From Magnolia sinica (Eukaryota > Streptophyta > Magnoliopsida > Magnoliales > Magnoliaceae), in contig NC_080583.1 in assembly GCF_029962835.1 (NCBI RefSeq), positions 1,240,001-1,304,000 of the forward strand: a stretch of DNA of 64,000 bases, read 5' to 3'. The notes beneath the pieces are model-generated. The model was not told the DNA's origin. It searched no databases and saw nothing but the letters and a program-made list of their open reading frames with translations. Both the position numbers and the translations under genes were made by a program. Each line of letters opens with the position of its first letter. The stretch's first letter is position 1. This document shows positions 23,151-34,159 of the stretch, piece by piece.

Positions 23151-23765
23151 CTCTTGATTACATTGGATGTTTTGCAATTCAATTCAATTATACATGCAAA
23201 CACAACCTCAAATTTCTTGATTTCAGCCGTGCTAGAATGTTAACATGCATCCAACTATGTTGACAGGTGGGCATGATCCTCGACGAAACTCTCCGTCTTT
23301 ACGCTCCGGCAGTAATGCTGATGAGGCAAACATGCAAGGACGTTAAGCTAGGGACCCTCCACATTCCAGCAGACACACAACTCTACCTGCCCATGATCGC
23401 CGTCCATCGCGACGTTGAACTATGGGGCGAAGACGCAGAGCGGTTCAATCCATTGAGGTTTTCTGACCCACGAAAGCATTTGGCTGCATTTTTCCCATTT
23501 GGTCTGGGTCCCAGGGTCTGTGTGGGCCAGAACTTGGCCATGGCCGAGGCCAAAATAGCAGTGGCCATGATTCTCCAACGGTTCTCATTCACCGTCGCAA
23601 CATCTTATGTTCATGCTCCAATGCAGCTTCTCACGGTACAACCTCAATATGGTGTACAAATTCTCTTTCAAATGATATGAAATTCTATGTAGATAAGGAT
23701 TCTGTAGCCGGGTGGACAGCAGAAACTAGCGTTTGGATCCAAACAGCATTTATTAGCCTTTGAAC
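23151..23765 (+). repeat. Direct duplication around exon 4 of gene A, copy 2
   Basis: This is the partner of 20991-21605, offset exactly 2160 bp. The left border is against copia tail sequence. The right border continues into GAACTTTCAGAGGG, perhaps the original downstream sequence of gene A. Confidence 0.95.
23267..23680 (+). CDS. CYP721A: Second copy of terminal exon 4 of gene A (haem-binding exon)
   Basis: This encodes the last 137 residues of the P450, with ETLR, FNPLRF and the [10 protein letters not shown] haem loop, identical at protein level to 21107-21520. Only two bases differ, both third-position silent. The acceptor (TGTTGACAG then GTGGGC), reading phase 0 and the stop are all retained, so exon 3 could in principle be spliced to it across an intron of 3313 bp. 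On its own it has no start or membrane anchor. It may be an alternative terminal exon with a different 3' end, or simply a dead duplicate; the sequence does not decide. It is downstream of a reverse copia LTR and 366 bp before a gypsy LTR. Confidence 0.8.
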   Translation: MGMILDETLRLYAPAVMLMRQTCKDVKLGTLHIPADTQLYLPMIAVHRDVELWGEDAERFNPLRFSDPRKHLAAFFPFGLGPRVCVGQNLAMAEAKIAVAMILQRFSFTVATSYVHAPMQLLTVQPQYGVQILFQMI

Positions 23766-24045
23766 GAACTTTCAGAGGGTGCATCCAAACGGGCCTTAAA
23801 ACCTACAAGTTCTCAAGCGTAGCAGGACCCAGCTTGGCCCATTTAACTGTTATCAGGTTGGGCTTGACTGACCCAACCCAGCCCAAACCAGCATTAGAAG
23901 CAGGTTGGCTAGTCGACTTGCAAGCCGACTGGATGGACCCATTGCAATTCCCTGGCAAGGCTGGTCGATGACTAGGGTAGGGGTGCACACGGAACTGGTG
24001 GAACCGGTAAACTGGACCGGAATTGATTAGACACCATATGGTTTG
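23766..24045. other. Spacer with CCCAACCC / GGTTGGGC-rich repeat words
   Basis: No gene is present. Words such as GGCCCATTTAACTG, TTGGGCTTGACTGACCC and GGTGGAACCGGTAAACTGG suggest an old dispersed repeat related to 43680-43790. Confidence 0.4.
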
Positions 24046-24766
24046 TGATGTAGAGCGGGTCGTAGACAATTTCATGGCCAAGATGGATCAGAAAAGGCCC
24101 GGTCAACGACAAAAGTGATTCGGACCATCGGACCTTAGATCGGGCGTATCTCGCAATCCGGAATGAGTTATCTGACATAAAATATATGATTTTCGGGTAG
24201 AACGAGCTACTTTAGCCAACCAACCCCGCTATGCTGGGTTGCGCAGCTCGAAATTGCAAAAAACCCCTTGATTGATGGTCGTTTTCTTGTTTTAATTTCG
24301 TTTTTACTATAAATAGTAAGTTTTAGTTTGATTATAACTCTTCATCCGTCAGGCTTTAGGAGTTGCGGCCAACGTGAAAAGAGCTTAGAATAATTAGGAG
24401 AACGGTTTGGTGAAGCCAAATAGGACACTTACTATTTTTGGCCGAAAACCTTGCGCACTAGTAGACATCACGACCGTCTATAAATAGTAAGTTTACTATT
24501 TATAGTAAGTCGCAGATTCTAGGAGTTTGAGTTGTAGTTTGATTCTGATTTCTTTCCCATTGCTTGGTACCCTTATTTACAGGGTTGTGAACTCGTTTTT
24601 AATTATTCATCAATCAATTTCGAATTTATTAGAATTTATTTCTATTTTCTGCTTTCTTTCCTTGTGGATTCGAGAAGTCTCTGTGAGGAGTCAAGAGAAG
24701 TTCCGTGGATTCGGAATAGTTATCCTCTTGAGGAAGACGGTGCTCGACCTCACATCCTTCCCTGCG
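24046..24766 (+). repeat. 5' LTR of Ty3/gypsy element G1
   Basis: The LTR begins TGATGTAGAGCGGGTCGTAG and runs to just before the primer-binding site at 24773. It shares its beginning, middle (CTACTTTAGCCAACCAA) and end (GAAAGACGGTG-like) with 39070-39721 and, in reverse, with 43810-44388. It has short ACTATAAATAGTAAG words near 24310 and 24480. Confidence 0.75.
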
Positions 24767-24772
24767 TTAGTT

Positions 24773-24784
24773 TGGTATCAAAGC
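24773..24784 (+). other. Primer-binding site of G1 (initiator tRNA-Met type)
   Basis: TGGTATCAAAGC lies a few bases after the LTR. It closely matches the TGGTATCAGAGC complement of the plant initiator methionine tRNA 3' end. Confidence 0.75.
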
Positions 24785-26222
24785 GAGGTTTCTCCTCAGG
24801 TTGATGGCTTCTAACGACGGGTCGGGCAACAATCCCATGGGCGGTGCTCTAGGGAATTTACCTTTAACGGCGGCAGCTTTCGAAGTAGCGCAACGAGAGA
24901 ATCAGCAAGCCATGCAAGGGTTGCAGGCTTCCATCGACAGCATAACAAATCTCTTCGTGGAAAACCTAAGGCAATTCCGTGTTCCTGGTGGCAATCCTCC
25001 ACCCCCATTAATTGCCCTGATCGCAGGATAGTACCGGCAGTGCATCCAAGGGTCATTCCTGAGGAAGGGGGCTCCAGTGAGGAGGAAATCGACGACATAA
25101 TCTTCCAACACCCCAGACATGGCGGCAATCGAGTAAATCGAGCGGATCGAGAATTCAAGATGAGGGTTGATATTCTTAGCTTCAATGGCCAACTACACAT
25201 TGAGGATTTTCTCGATTGGCTTTCTGAAGTTGAGCGATTTTTCGACTATATGGACATCCCTGAAGCAAAGAAGGTCAAGCTTGTGGCCTACAAGTTGAAA
25301 GGAGAAGCTTCAGTTTGGTGGGAACAACTGCAACTCGCTCAAACCAGGCAGACGAAAGCACCAATCCGCACCTGGCAGCTGATGAAGCAGCTACTACGTG
25401 CCCGATTCTTCCCTAGCGATTACGATCAGGTATGATTCCAACAATACCAAAATTGTCGACAGGGTAGTCGGTCGGTGAGAGAATACGCAGAAAAATTTTA
25501 CCGCCTGGCGGCGCGTAACGATTTGGTCGAGACTGAATCGCAGCAAGTCGCCTGATTCAACGGTGGATTGCGTATGGCTATCCAGGATCGGGTCCAGATG
25601 CAGTCCATCTGGACGATGAATGACGCGATCAAGTTGGCTACTTGGGCAGAAGCGCAACTTGAATGTCCTAACACACGGACCTATCCTACTGCAAGGATCC
25701 CTGTGGCAGATCTGCCCCAGGGAACTGCACAGTTTAAGGGGAAGGAGCCCGTAGGAGCACACACTCAACCTCCTATGTTTGAGAACCGAGATCAGGGAAG
25801 CGGGCAAGCTAGACCTCAAAGGGGCGTATCGACTGCTGCTGGTCCAAGTAGAATCCCGAACCCTTATGCTCGGCCAAGGCCCAATAACTGTCAGGGCCAC
25901 CTATCAAATACTTGTCCCCAGCGAAAAGTGGCAAACCTCGCCATCAATGATGGTAGTGCTGATAACGCTTATGAAGATCCAGATATTGAAGAACAGGAGC
26001 ATACCACCGAGGACGAGGCAGATGATTCAGGTTGGATTCAGCAAGATCACGGTGAGTCGCTCGTCGTGAGGCAACTATTATATGCTCCAAGAAAAGAAGT
26101 GCATCACAATGGCATAACATCTTCCGCACTATATGTATGATGAATCGAAAGGTTTGTGACGTGATCATTGACAGTGGGAGCAGCGAGAACATCGTCTCCA
26201 AGGTCATGGTGGAAAAATTGTA

Positions 26223-26583
<361 letters not shown>

Positions 26584-27409
26584 CTTGCCCTTCGGTCTTT
26601 CGAATGCGCCTAGCACATTTATGAGATTGATGAACCAAGTTCTGAAACCTTTCATTGGGCGGTTCATTGTGGTTTACTTCGATGATATTTTGATATACAG
26701 TCAAGACGAAAACACCCATATGGAACATCTCAAGAAGGTCCTTTAAGTGTTCACTAAAAATAAACTGTACCTCAATTTTAAAAAGTGCAGCTTCATGACT
26801 AATAGCCTATTGTTCCTGGGTTTTGTCGTCATATCCACGGGCATTCGGGTGGATGAGGAAAAGGTGAAGGCAATCAGAGAATGGCCGGTTCCTACAAATA
26901 TTCATGAAGTGCGAAGTTTTCATGGACTGGCGACATTCTATCGTCGGTTCGTGAAAAATTTCAGTACCATTATGTCACCAATCACGGATTGCATGAAGAA
27001 AGGGCGATTTGTGGGTGTCGAAGCCGATTGAGCTTTGCCGAAATCAAGCGCAAATTATCCACGACCCCGGTTCTTATACTTCTCAACTTCGACAAGCTGT
27101 TTGATGTCGAATGTGATGCCTCATATGTCAGAATTGGGAGAGTTTTGTCTCAAGAAAGTAGGCTGGTAGCCTTCTACAGCGAGAAACTTAGCGATGCACG
27201 CAAGAAGTGGTCTACGTATGAGATCGAGTTATCCGTACTCAATAAGTACGACATTAATTTGATTCAAAGGCAATTCATACTTTACAACGGACCATCAAGC
27301 TCTCAAATTCATTAAGTAGTCAAGCTAACATTAACCGTGTGCAAGGCTAGATGGATCTCGTTTTTGTAGGAATTCACGTTCGTACTAAAACTTAAGTCAG
27401 GGCATATAG

Positions 27410-29100
27410 TTCAAAACATAGGTAGGGTTGCCATCAAGTTGAAAGTTACTATGACATTAGGTTGTCGGGTTCTGGCCTCAACTTATATCCGATGACCATT
27501 CATGTTGTTAAGGGATCGCTGAAGTGTGATGGATTTAACATATTCCATTGTGATTACTCCATCTTTGAGCAATCCTTTAATAAAGTTATGCCTTAGACCT
27601 ACATTTCTAGACTTACCATTATAAGTCTTACTCATAACACGACAAAGAGTAGCCTGACTATTACAAAAGATAGATATGGCAGGAGTAGGTTTTGGCCAAT
27701 ATGAGATTTTCATCAGTAAGTATCTTAGCCATTCATCTTCTTTACAAGCAACGCCAAGTGCAATAAACTCATTTTCCATTATAGAGTGAGATATGCACAT
27801 TTGTTTTTTAAATGCCCATGATATTTGTTCCTCCTCCAAGAGTGAATATCCAGTTATTTGTAGATTTAGATTCTATGGTATCTGCATTCCAGCTTGCATC
27901 ATTGTACCCTTCAAATACAGCGGGATATGATTTATAATACAGTCCATAGTCTATAGTTCCTTTAGATACTTTAAAACTCTTGAAATCGTATTCCAGTGTA
28001 CTTATCCTGGATTACTGGTATACCTGCTTAACATTCCTACTGTGAATGCTATATCGGGTCTAGTGCAATTTATTGCATATGTTAAACTCCAAATAACATT
28101 CATATATTCTTGTTGTGCTTTACATCTACCAGTATTTTTAACCAATTTAATACTTGGATCAAATGGGGTTGAAACCGGTTTATCATTATAATGATTAAAC
28201 TTCTTTAACACTTTCTCTAGGTAATGAGATTGTGTTAAGGCTATTCTATCATTAAGATTATAAATCTTAATACCTAATATTACATCGGCTTTGCCCATAT
28301 CCTTCATGTCGAAGTTGGTACTTAGAAACCTTTTAATTTCTTTCTCACAGTCCTCATTTGGTCCAAATATTAACATATCATCTACGTATAGGCAGATAAT
28401 GATTTGACTTTTAATATATATGCACTTATCTGCTTGGTTTACTCTAAAACCATTAGATTGTACTACTTGATCAAACTTCTCATACTATTGTTTAGGAGTT
28501 TGCATGAGCACATAGAGAGATTTGACTAGTTTACACACTTTCTTCTTTTGCCCGGATTGAACAAACCCTTCAGGTTGTTCCATATAAACTTCCTCATCTA
28601 CATCACCATTTAAGAATGCCGTTTTGACATTCATTTGATGGATTACTAGGTGATGAATTGCTGAAAGAGCAATTAAAATCCTAATGGTAGATATTCAAGC
28701 AACAAGAGCATATGTATCGAAAAAATCGATACATTCTTTTTTTCTAAATCCTTTGGCTACCAATCGGGCTTTAAACTTATTTATGGTTCCATCAGGATTG
28801 AACTCTCTTTTAAAAATCCATTTACATCCTATAGGCTTTGAACCTGTTGGAAGATCGACCAAATACCATGTGTTATTGGAGACTATGGAATCTATTTCAT
28901 CGTCAATGGCTTCCTTCTAAAACTGTATATCAGGAGATGAGAGAGCTTCACTAAGTGTTGATAGATCACTTTTAATACTTAGTGGTAGAGTAATCTCCTT
29001 TCTTATTTCATTTCTATAAGGAACATATAGAAATCTGGAGAGGGCCTAATCTTTTTTTATTCTATCCTTTTTCATGACCGCTCTCTGTCTCTTAAGAACC
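27410..29100 (-). mobile_element. Ty1/copia pol fragment (reverse transcriptase and RNase H), fossil
   Basis: On the minus strand, from right to left, there is a reverse-transcriptase region (words IDDEIDSI-like, then CLYVDDMLIFG near 28385) and an RNase H region ending near 27483 (IMENEFIAL, CNSQATL). The left edge shares about 40 bp with the copia tail at 23061-23101. No LTR, integrase or gag is attached. It is broken at several points, hence old. The flanks are G1 on the left and unclassified sequence on the right. Confidence 0.8.
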
Positions 29101-29619
29101 GTGCAATCTAGGGAGAGCCTAGCTCTAGGACTTGACCGTTATTAAACATCGGGCCTGAATTCAAGCCTAGACCCAACCCATGCATTCCTTGGCGGTTTAG
29201 GCCTGTGTTTTGAACTAGTCAGGGTGGCCAACCGGGCCCTGTCTAATCAAAATGTTGGTTTTGCATGGCCCAGACATAGATCACACCCAACCCAAATGAA
29301 CTGGACTCCAGCCGGGTCCAGATTCTTCCCTAATATGGGAAAGAATAAAATGAAAAGTCTAGCTGAATTTGGAAGAATAAAATGAAAAGTTTTAACGGCT
29401 GTTATTCAACAATAAAAATCGAATGTTAAGATCATGAGTCAAGCGTGCTATCGAATAATAAATTATCTATAGTAGTTTTTTAAAAAAAATGGACGGTTCA
29501 AATAATCTGCGCATCTCAGAATGGGTCCAGCCCACTCTTCACCCTCCATTGTAGAAAAATAAAATCAATTGGATGATCCTAACCATCAGTTACTTACATT
29601 TCCACAGAGAGTGATCTTG
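29101..29619. other. Intergenic, no gene seen
   Basis: GGCCC/AACCC-rich repeat words occur at 29110-29330, followed by AT-rich sequence with a short duplicated AGAATAAAATGAAAAGT near 29341 and 29371. No gene. Confidence 0.4.
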
Positions 29620-29890
29620 TCCGTCGATTTTTTTCATGCCATTTATTAGATAGTTTGGAATTCCAATCAGTATTAATTTTTCGAGAAGGCTATGAAGAAG
29701 GGACTCGATCTAATGAACGGTGCAGATGATGATGTGGAATACCAACGAGTCCACATGCAACAATGTGCATGGGAAGGTTTCCAAAGACTGAAGTTACTAG
29801 GTCATTTATCAAAGTTAAAAAAGAGGAAATAATCACGTAAAGCAGCTGTAAATGATATATCCAATCCGTGAAAAAGCTGGACCACACCAT
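29620..29890. repeat. Dispersed repeat R6, copy 2
   Basis: Relative of 17400-17735; the two share a patchwork of words and accidental minus-strand frames. Non-coding. Confidence 0.45.
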
Positions 29891-30880
29891 GATTGATTAG
29901 CTTGTTTGAAAATCAGGCCGATCCGTCCATTGGGTGTTCCAAAACCAGTTATACCATCGGCCGTCCATTAATTTTGACATTGTGTCCTTCTCAATGAGTT
30001 GATGGGCCTAGATTTTCATATCATCTGATCGTCATAGTGCGGTCCACCTTTGCATGAATCAAATAGTTTACACATGTGACACGTAGGCAGGAAAGAAATG
30101 GGTGTGTGTGAAAGTTCACGTACGGCATACGGGATAATTCATCTATAAGAAAATAAGAGAAATTTTACTGTATCAACTTTACTTTTAACGGATCAGGTTA
30201 ACTAAACCTTCAAAAATTTACTTTTCATTTTTAAACCTATTCTATATATATATATATTCACTTTTTTTTGATAAAAATACCATTAAAAAAAAAGTTATAT
30301 TCCCTTCATTCAGCTATACCAAAAAAATTATTTTCTCACTTTTTTTTTTCCCTTTCTTTCTAAAATCTTGGATTGAATCTTTAGTTTTTGTCATTTTACA
30401 TCCGTGATTTCAGGATTTTCTTCATTGCTTTAAACCGGCCGCATTAATAAACTTGGAATATTTCAAGATTTGTCCATAAGAATTTTTTTATTTTGAAATC
30501 ATATTTCACTTCATTGTACTCCTTTTTTTTTTTTTAATAATTATTATTTTGAAATCATATTTCACTTCATTAATTGTACTCTTTGTTTTTTTTTAAAATT
30601 ATTATTTTGAAATCATGTTTCACTATAACAATGACTATGGGAGGTAGGAATGAAGAATGGATGTGTTTTTTTTACAGTGAAAGGATCGAGTTTTCTTTGA
30701 ATATTAGTCTCAGTAAAAATTGACAAGTACAAAGAAATTGACGAGTGTAAGTGAAAATTCATCGAGGAGAATTGATCGAGTACAGGTGTGACGGGTAAAA
30801 ACTGCCGGTAATTGATATTTTGGACTTTTCAATCGCCATTTTTCCATAGAGTACGTGCGGTGGTTGAATACCATCGTCAA
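29891..30880. other. AT-rich intergenic stretch
   Basis: Three imperfect copies of a TATTTTGAAATCATATTTCACTT-type word occur at about 30491, 30545 and 30602, separated by T-runs. No gene. Confidence 0.45.
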
Positions 30881-30884
30881 TAGA

Positions 30885-31930
30885 TATTTAAGACGGTTTT
30901 CAACCGTCATTGTTTCACAATAGATGAATTTACCCGAGTACACATGGAAATTTATCGAGTACATGTAAAAATTCATCAAGTATAGGTGAAAATTGATCGA
31001 GTACAGGTGAAAATTAATCAAGTACTGGTGAAAATTTACTGAGTACGATGAATATTAACCAAGTACAGGTGAAAATTCACCGAAGTGAAATTTTTTCGAA
31101 ACGATTATACCTACAATGTATGATTTCTTAGATGGAGGCACCATCTTCTTCCTCTTCTATCTCTTAAAATTCTGAATTAAGTCGATTTTTAGCATAATCG
31201 ATTTGAAGCAATGAAGAAAATGAAGTGAAGATTTCATGAAGAAAAATAAAGAGATGATTTAAGGAAGAAATATGAAAAGACGAGACAATTTCGGAAAAAA
31301 ACGAAGACACAAAAATAAGTTTTTAATATAGCAAATGTATGTTCATCTGAAAAAAGTTCCAAGATTTAGAAATGAAAAATAAAGTTTTGGAGGTTTAGGT
31401 AAACTACTCATTAATTAATATATAAGATGGTTTCCAACTGTTATTGTTTCACGATATAGGTAATTTACCCGAGTACACATGAAAATTTATCAAGTACATG
31501 TGAAAATTCACTGTGTATAGGTAAAAATTAAGTGAAAATTGATCGAAAACTGGTGAAAATTCACCGAGTACGATGGATATTAACCGAGTATGGGCGAAAA
31601 TTCACTTGAATGGAATTTTTCTGAAATAATTATACCTACAATGTATGGCTTCTTAGATGGAGGAACCATCTTCTTCCTCTTCCATCTCTTAAAATTCCGA
31701 ATTAAATTGATTTTCAACATAATCCTTTTAAAGCAATGAAGAAAAATGAAGTGGAGATTTCAGGAAGAAAAATAAAGAGATGACTTGAAGAAGAAATACA
31801 AAGAGAAGAGACAATTTTAGAAAAAAAAAAACGAAGACATAGATAAATTTTTGGTATAGCAAATGTATTTTTGTCTCAAAAAGCTCTTAAAATTAGAAAT
31901 GAAGAGTAAAGTTTTAAAGATTTAGGTATA
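30885..31930. repeat. Tandem duplication of about 530 bp
   Basis: Unit 1 (about 30885-31405) and unit 2 (about 31415-31930) run in parallel. Both have TTTACCCGAGTACACATG, an array of 21-bp repeats, ACCTACAATGTATG, CATCTTCTTCCTCTTC, a GAAGAAATG-type purine tract and TTTAGGTA at the end. The offset is 535 bp early and about 525 bp later, so small indels exist. It is non-coding and could also be two LTR-like repeats with no interior. Confidence 0.7.
30935..31081. repeat. 21-bp minisatellite, 7 units
   Basis: The unit is of the form GAGTACAGGTGAAAATTGATC. Seven consecutive variants fill 147 bp without gaps. A shorter, more irregular version lies in the second half of the 530-bp duplication (31471-31610). 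Confidence 0.8.
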
Positions 31931-31989
31931 CTGCTCAATTGAAAGTAAAGTTTAAAGGGCAATTTCTCAATAAAGAAGAAATGAGAAAT

Positions 31990-32230
31990 GTTCCATTGCT
32001 TTGTGCAAAAAGGCAACATAATTTATAGTGCTCCATAGGTGAATCAGATCATTTCTAGTGCGTATTCAATTGATCTGAACTGTTCATTAGGTCCATAACA
32101 CATTTCATTGGCACAGAAAAATCGTACCAATTGGATTATCTTAAAAGAAGATTGATAAAATGGTTTAAAATTTTCATAAGCAATCCATGGTAGGCCGTAA
32201 CAAATAAACGGATTATAATATTGATTGGAC
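31990..32230. repeat. Dispersed repeat, paired with 36410-36560
   Basis: It shares ATTTATAGTGCTCC, GATC(A)GAACTGTTCATTA, TCCA(T/A)AA(C/T)ACATTT and AAAATCGTAC with 36410-36560. Non-coding. Confidence 0.5.
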
Positions 32231-32559
32231 CTATTTTTTTTTTTTGTAAATTATCTTACCCGTCCATATTAAAGATCATTGATCAAATGGTTTAAAATTT
32301 TCACACCACTGTGATGTTTGCATATCGCCCATGAGATGTGCACTGAACCTACGGAGCAGCTAGAGGCATAATGTAGGTGGGTAGAGTAAAATGTACAACA
32401 CCCGCTACCTGTGGGGCCACCATCATGGGAATGCACAATCCAATCCGTCCAAAAAATGAGGCACATTATATTCACTGTGCATAGAAAAAATAACTTATCC
32501 CAATTTCGTTGGGCCCCACATACAAACCCATGCTCGGCGTCCTCTTCCTTGCGTTCCAT

Positions 32560-33070
32560 GTAGAGGTGAGGTGTACACCGTCCGAGCTAGCTCGGTTAGC
32601 TCGCTCAGCTCAACTCGAAAAAGCCCAATTCAACTCAGTTCAAAGATGAGTTTGACCGGAGTAGAGCTGATTTTTTGAGCTCGAAAATGAGTTTGACTTG
32701 GCCTAGCTCTAGCGAACTCGGATCGAATCACTTTGTTTACTTGGTTACTTTGATATTGATGTTGCTCACTAAGTGTTTGGTAAAATGACTCAATAAAATA
32801 TGGTTAGTAACAAAGAAGGTATGTATATGAAATAAATATTATTTTTTTCTTGATTTTTATATTGCTTAGAAAGCGTTTGATAAAACATTTGAAAAGTCTT
32901 TGCTACTGTTTTACATACAGTGGAATTTAAAAGGTGCAATCCAAGTGTTTGTGAAAATCATACATATATAAACTCAGCTGGAAGTGGTCCGAATCTACTT
33001 ACCGAAATGAGTAAGGCTGGCCAGCCAAGGTCGAGGATTGAGCCGAGTCAAGTTTGAGATGAGGTCAGCT
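32560..33070. repeat. Dispersed repeat R3, copy 2
   Basis: Relative of 1655-2218, with TAGCTCGGTTAGCTCGCTC at the left, TTTGATATTGATGTTGCTCA and TTGATTTTTATATTGCTTAG inside, and GAGCCGAGTCAAG at the right. Confidence 0.6.
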
Positions 33071-33735
33071 AGGGCCTAGCCGAGACAGGATGTGATGTGG
33101 CTCACAAGAATTTTTGATCTGACCTAAACTTTTTATATTTATAGATTTTCGTCCATCTAGATGGACATGAAAGTGTTCACTAGTCAACTTTATCATCAGA
33201 ACGGTGATCCGTACCATTGATCGGGTGGGCCCAACAGTGGATACCTTGTATCCTAAAGCTTGGGCCACGTTGAACGTGGACAGCTGACCACTTTTAGTTC
33301 AACGGATGATGTAGCCTGATTTTGGTCTACCCAGGGAAGAATCCAACTTGGCTGTACGATCAGATGATCCATCCCTCCATCTAGTGTGCCTTATGGCGGA
33401 TGATGCATCGTACGAAAACCACACCAGTCGATCAATTCCATGGGCAGTTACCCATTAAACCATGATTGTTTACAAAATTTGTTTCTGACCATCCAAACCA
33501 CGACCATTGATTAGACGGTCATGTTCATGTAGTCATTGTGCCTTTGGATCTTGGACCATCCAAAATAAGGCCCATTAGATTAACGGTGTGGATAATGTCC
33601 AAGTGGCCACATGGGCCCAACCATCCATAGATGAGCGAAGCAATGTACTGCAAGAGGGGTGAACCAAAAACCTTTCCTTTTAAAATCAACGGTTGCAATC
33701 AACGTCCACATCAATGGACTGCAAGGGGGGAGTTA
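33071..33735. other. Intergenic upstream of gene B, no gene seen
   Basis: GTGGGCCCAAC-type words are present, but no full repeat copy or reading frame is recognised. Confidence 0.4.
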
Positions 33736-34121
33736 TTTGATACTCCGGCTGCGTATGATGCCTGATACTCCGGCTCTGAGAAATTGCACATGCCACCCAC
33801 ATCAACTAAAATTAAACCGACTAAATTGTAGAACACACTGTAATCCAAAAATCAGATAGCTTTAAAAATCCTGACCTCTGATTCATGGACACTTGTTTGC
33901 TGAAACAGAAAGATTGGATACTTTTCACTATTAGCCGTCGCTTAAATGTCCACGAATCGGACATTCAGATAATCTAATAATCTTAATTTTCGATTCAACA
34001 ATGTATCTAAACTCTGATATATACTTTGGACAATTTGATTTGAATTACTTGTATGCCACGTATATAATTTCTAAGTAATCTCCAGGTGACTGAGTATCAT
34101 CCATCACACTACCAGAGTATA
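33736..34121. mobile_element. R2 MITE directly upstream of gene B
   Basis: It begins TTTGATACTCCGGCTGCG and repeats GATACTCCGGCTCTG about 25 bp later, as the copy at 5184 does. It ends CACTACCAGAGTA. The interior has AAAATCCTGACCTCTGATTC. The right tip merges with a TATA-like word 35 bp before the start codon of gene B. Confidence 0.75.
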
Positions 34122-34126
34122 TAAAT
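34118..34126 (+). promoter_or_regulatory. Candidate TATA box of gene B at the MITE edge
   Basis: TATATAAAT starts in the last bases of the R2 right tip and runs into host sequence. It lies 34-42 bp before the ATG at 34160, which would leave a leader of only about 10 nt. The real start site could therefore be elsewhere. Confidence 0.4.
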
Positions 34127-34159
34127 CACCTTGATTTCTCATCAACGACCGTCCAAACC

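Noticed and set aside
27410-29100. Host protein gene on the minus strand
   Set aside because: The words are those of copia reverse transcriptase and RNase H, and the copy is decayed.
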